Of a stretch of 5,832 nt of DNA, positions 5,654 to 5,832 are shown piece after piece. Each line of letters opens with the position of its first letter. Position 1 is the first letter of the stretch. The notes below the pieces were generated by a model. It saw only the letters and a list, made by a program, of their open reading frames with translations, had not been told where the DNA came from and did not search any database. This stretch comes from DAIDJM01 sp964250215 (GTDB lineage: Bacteria; Pseudomonadota; Alphaproteobacteria; Acetobacterales; Acetobacteraceae): positions 1 to 5,832 of the forward strand of contig CAXUEX010000168.1 in the NCBI GenBank assembly GCA_964250215.1, read 5' to 3'. A program made the translations under genes and the position numbers.

Positions 5654-5679
5654 GGCGGCAAACTCCTGCTTCGGCCGCC
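5654..5679 (-). promoter_or_regulatory. Inverted repeat holding the grxC Shine-Dalgarno in its loop
   Basis: On the minus strand GGCGGC (5679-5674) and GCCGCC (5659-5654) can form a perfect 6-base-pair stem around a 14-base loop that contains AGGAG (5667-5663). The ATG begins 4 bases after the stem. If folded, the hairpin would change how the ribosome reaches grxC, exposing the ribosome binding site in a loop or shortening its unusually long spacing to the ATG. The pairing is visible in the sequence; any regulatory role is inference. Confidence 0.35.
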
Positions 5680-5685
5680 TTCGCG

Positions 5686-5832
5686 TCAGCTCCGGGGATC
5701 GGGCACGCGGCCGGCAACCAATACGTCGATATGAGCGGCGCCGCCGTCAAGCAGAGCGTGGGCACAGGCGCGTGCGGTGGCGCCGCTGGTGAGCACGTCG
5801 TCGATCAGCAGCACGCGGGCGCCGCGCAGAAG
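5686..5832 (-). CDS. comF: ComF family protein (phosphoribosyltransferase-like), C-terminal part; 5' end outside the window
   Basis: The last 48 codons and the stop (TGA 5688-5686) of a gene entering from the right edge on the minus strand. The visible part begins LLRGARVLLIDDVLTSGATA, the PRPP-binding loop of type I phosphoribosyltransferases in the form seen in ComF/GntX proteins, followed by a helix, an AHIDVLVAGRV strand and the end. ComF is linked to DNA uptake in competent bacteria; in alphaproteobacteria its role is not well defined, and it commonly lies next to grxC, as here. The N-terminal zinc-finger region expected for the family would lie outside the window. An alternative reading is another small type I phosphoribosyltransferase, but the closeness of the stop to this motif and the grxC neighbour favour ComF. 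Confidence 0.88.
   Translation of the reverse strand, partial: LLRGARVLLIDDVLTSGATARACAHALLDGGAAHIDVLVAGRVPDPRS

Overview
The window is a GC-rich, densely packed chromosomal segment that looks alphaproteobacterial. The gene order (miaA, then branched-chain amino acid genes; comF, grxC and DUF1178 on the other side) and the protein sequences point that way. The IlvB and IlvC sequences resemble Rhodospirillales/Acetobacteraceae-type proteins, but that finer placement is an inference from memory, not from a search.

Plus strand, 3-3837: the 3' end of miaA (tRNA A37 dimethylallyltransferase) is followed by ilvB, ilvN and ilvC in close succession. These encode the large and small subunits of acetohydroxyacid synthase and ketol-acid reductoisomerase, the first two shared steps of valine, leucine and isoleucine synthesis. 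Gaps are 33, 12 and 52 bases, so the genes are probably one transcription unit. Three local features stand out: ilvB and ilvN share a reading frame and are separated by one UGA-C stop plus four codons; ilvN has only a TTG start; and a GC-rich hairpin with a T-rich tail lies just before the ilvC ribosome binding site.

Minus strand, 4456-3873: two small genes overlapping by GTGA encode unrecognised helical proteins. One has a basic, disordered-looking N-terminus and a short coiled coil; the other is a longer coiled coil. Some codon choices in the second are AT-richer than in its neighbours. They converge on ilvC with 35 bases between stop codons.

Minus strand, 5832-4517: the 3' end of comF (phosphoribosyltransferase-like) is followed by grxC (glutaredoxin 3), a DUF1178 zinc-ribbon-like protein and an exported DUF2147 protein. 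Spacing is 36 bases, 19 bases and an 8-base overlap, which suggests an operon that may also feed the small coiled-coil pair 60 bases further on.

No tRNA, rRNA, CRISPR array, transposon or phage integration signal was seen. The region is mainly core metabolism. The least explained part is the coiled-coil gene pair; the most checkable oddities are the Glu at the ThDP/Mg motif of IlvB and the possible attenuator before ilvC.
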